In this document: one piece after another, positions 50,486 through 52,056 of the stretch
How positions within the stretch are numbered: the stretch's first letter is position 1
Layout of the letters: each line of letters opens with the position of its first letter
Virus record (IMG/VR): IMGVR_UViG_3300042566_000050
Coordinates: 1 to 52,056 of that record
DNA from: a virus
Direction: 5' to 3' (one strand)
DNA length: 52,056 nucleotides
Notes under the pieces: generated by a model
Database searches by the model: none
The model's input: only the letters and a program-made list of their open reading frames with translations
What the model was told of the DNA's origin: nothing
Translations under genes and position numbers: made by a program

Positions 50486-52027
50486 CTAGTAGTATTCGTA
50501 CTTCTTACGGCGGAAAAGCTCAATATCTTCTTTCTCGTCCGTGTCCAGTGTAATAAAGCCGCCTTGCCTAAAGCGTAGCAGCGCCTGTGTTGTGGTGTCC
50601 ACGTAGTCGTCGTGCTCTCCAACAGGGAAAGCCGCTATCTCTTCAATCACTTCCCGTGCCCAGCGTGTGTCTGGTGCCCAGACTTTACCACTGCTGAATA
50701 AATCCGCAACTGCGTTGACACGCACCATCTTGTCGTTGCCGCGGCTTGGGCTGAACTCCTGCACCGGTATGCCCAGCGCCCTGAGTTCCTGTATCAGAGG
50801 AGCGCCAGCGGCCTTCTTCTCCACAATAAACGCGTCGGGGTCCCACTCCTTGTAGTGTTTGAGCGCAATGGTCTTAAGTTCAGGGAACGCCATCCTGTCC
50901 TTGAACGCGTCGAGCAATATGAGCTGGGGCGTATCGTTCTCTTCCTCGTTGTAGAAGATGCCCCACGTTGTGCAAGCCGAATAGTCGGAGTTGTTCTTGG
51001 TCTCAAACGCCGTGTCCCACGACTGGATGATGTACTCGCACGTTGGCGGCTCGTCACCTTCCCAGATTCTCCAGAGCTTGCGACTGATGATGGCGCTGTT
51101 CTCGGATGTAGGCTGCTGCATGTACTGCGCGTTCCAGTATCTCGGATCCAATGACGCTTTGGTGGACTTGAGCGACGCCAGCGGCCACTGCTCTGGCCAC
51201 AGAGACTTCTCGTTCTCCGTGTCTTCATTCAGAATGGCCGGCAACTCCACGATTTCCCATGGCACAGCTTCTGGATTCTTGGCTTGGTAGTCAATCAAGC
51301 GCCCAGTCAGGTCAAGCAAGGACCATCTGGTCATAATCACAATGATCGCACCGCCGGGCATCAGACGTTGCAAGGGGCCAGTCTGGAACCAAGACCAAGC
51401 CGTGTCAAAAGCCAGCCGGCTGTTGGACTTTACATCTTGTTCTGAATGAGGGTCATCAATGACGAAAAGATCAGCCCCACGGCCAGCCAGTGCGCCACCA
51501 ACACCAGCAGCATAATACTGCCCACCAGCAGAAGTCGACCACTTACCGGCAGCTTTCTGATCGTCTGCGACCATTGTTTGAGGGAAAACTTCACGATACT
51601 CCTCCGAATCAATCAAGTTACGTACGCGCCGACCAAAGTCTTCAGACAGACCCGCAGTGTGCGTGCCCATGATGATCTTCTTATTAGGGTATTTACCTAG
51701 AAAGTACGCAGGGAACAGGTATGAGCTGAACTCAGACTTACCCATACGTGGCGCGATGTTGATAATCACACGCTTTTTGCGTCCTTCGACCACATCTGTG
51801 AAGATTTTGGCCAGCTTCCTGTGGTGTGGACCGATCTTAAAGCCCGGATAGACGCTCTGGGCGAACCCCAGCATGTTTGTTTTGGCGGCTTGCAAGCTGG
51901 CGCGTTGTTCGCGCATCTCCAAATCTTGGAAAAGCTCCAGCTTTTCTGCCAGCGTCATGTGCGGCAGTGCCTTGGCCATGGCTTCTAGCTCAAGCTTGCT
52001 CAAGGTTGTGAAGTTTTCAGGCTTCAT
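50486..52027 (-). CDS. terL: terminase large subunit
   Basis: A 513-residue packaging motor. ATPase: Walker A-like APRMGKSE (92-99), Walker B LFVIDD (187-192), and the coupling region MTRWSLLD near 231. RNase H-like nuclease: D337 (SWDTAF), E402 (VEKKAAG) and D472/D473/D476 (HDDYVDT). All are intact, so it should pump and cut DNA. The start at ATG 52027 lies in an upstream open frame that ends at 52017, giving an 11-base overlap. No small terminase is visible within the window and it may be beyond the right edge. Confidence 0.96.
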   Translation of the reverse strand: MKPENFTTLSKLELEAMAKALPHMTLAEKLELFQDLEMREQRASLQAAKTNMLGFAQSVYPGFKIGPHHRKLAKIFTDVVEGRKKRVIINIAPRMGKSEFSSYLFPAYFLGKYPNKKIIMGTHTAGLSEDFGRRVRNLIDSEEYREVFPQTMVADDQKAAGKWSTSAGGQYYAAGVGGALAGRGADLFVIDDPHSEQDVKSNSRLAFDTAWSWFQTGPLQRLMPGGAIIVIMTRWSLLDLTGRLIDYQAKNPEAVPWEIVELPAILNEDTENEKSLWPEQWPLASLKSTKASLDPRYWNAQYMQQPTSENSAIISRKLWRIWEGDEPPTCEYIIQSWDTAFETKNNSDYSACTTWGIFYNEEENDTPQLILLDAFKDRMAFPELKTIALKHYKEWDPDAFIVEKKAAGAPLIQELRALGIPVQEFSPSRGNDKMVRVNAVADLFSSGKVWAPDTRWAREVIEEIAAFPVGEHDDYVDTTTQALLRFRQGGFITLDTDEKEDIELFRRKKYEYY

Positions 52028-52056
52028 CGGTCTTTTCTTCCGTCACATCAACTACG
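52017..52056 (-). CDS. 3' end of a gene upstream of terminase (partial)
   Basis: A minus-strand frame enters from the right edge, reads VVDVTEEKTDEA and stops at TGA 52019-52017, 11 bases inside terminase. The acidic, charged end and close overlap are what a small terminase or other packaging gene would give. Only 12 codons are visible, so this is a guess by position. Confidence 0.35.
   Translation of the reverse strand, partial: VVDVTEEKTDEA

Noticed and set aside
1-52056. Direct terminal repeats or proof of a circular complete genome
   Set aside because: The first and last 40 bases share no obvious repeat, and open frames run off both edges. Completeness cannot be shown from this window.

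Overview
The window is most of the genome of a tailed double-stranded DNA phage, probably a podovirus-like lytic phage of a Gram-negative bacterium. The evidence is a large terminase, a P22-type portal of about 830 residues, an HK97-fold capsid protein, an SU10-like head-tail adaptor, and a very large ejected protein next to a virion lytic transglycosylase. No tape-measure, sheath or baseplate genes are visible. There is no integrase, excisionase or convincing repressor, and no phage RNA polymerase, so transcription probably uses the host enzyme. No tRNA genes were seen. The host cannot be named from the sequence. The small virion proteins resemble families I know from aquatic (freshwater and marine) phage genomes, but that is an impression, not a search result.

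Layout. Bases 1-11575 are a plus-strand early/replication block: a VRR-NUC nuclease, small phage proteins, a family A DNA polymerase with 3'-5' exonuclease, a small HExxH protein, a Cas4/RecB-like nuclease with four cysteines placed like an Fe-S cluster, an HNH protein, an SNF2-type helicase, a coiled-coil protein, a cysteine-containing probable ssDNA-binding protein, a helix-turn-helix protein, a 61-residue protein ending in a sliding-clamp-binding motif, and a 963-residue primase-helicase. Many genes here overlap by 1-4 bases and share the leader GGAGAAG, so they look translationally coupled.

Bases 11538-52056 are a minus-strand late block, best read from right to left. First come terminase and portal, a GroES-like co-chaperonin, scaffold, decoration protein and major capsid protein, followed by two strong terminators around 44.3 and 43.85 kb. 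Next is a run of small basic or membrane proteins and the head-tail connector genes. Two tail fibres follow, both ending in S74-type chaperone domains. Between them lie a 2OG-Fe(II) dioxygenase and a protein made almost wholly of 20-residue repeats. Then come a lysis cassette (an M15 peptidase, a three-TM-family holin, a T4 gpT-like holin and a very small membrane protein), a tail nozzle-like protein, and the ejection proteins: an SLT transglycosylase, Q/A-rich and P/E/D-rich proteins, and a 2918-residue polyvalent protein with an HExxH site.

The two blocks converge at 11.54-11.58 kb, where the last genes overlap tail to tail and two perfect hairpins lie inside the overlap zone. They diverge across the window ends, where a partial open frame runs off each edge. 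No stretch over 300 bases lacks a gene. The two longest gaps are 7936-8069, with nested inverted repeats, and 44206-44343, with an inverted repeat and a terminator.

Most notable are the hydroxylase near a collagen-like fibre, the GroES-like protein in the capsid operon, the two-holin lysis cassette with a hidden 49-residue membrane protein, the clamp-binding miniprotein, the structured RNA candidate, and the repeat proteins.
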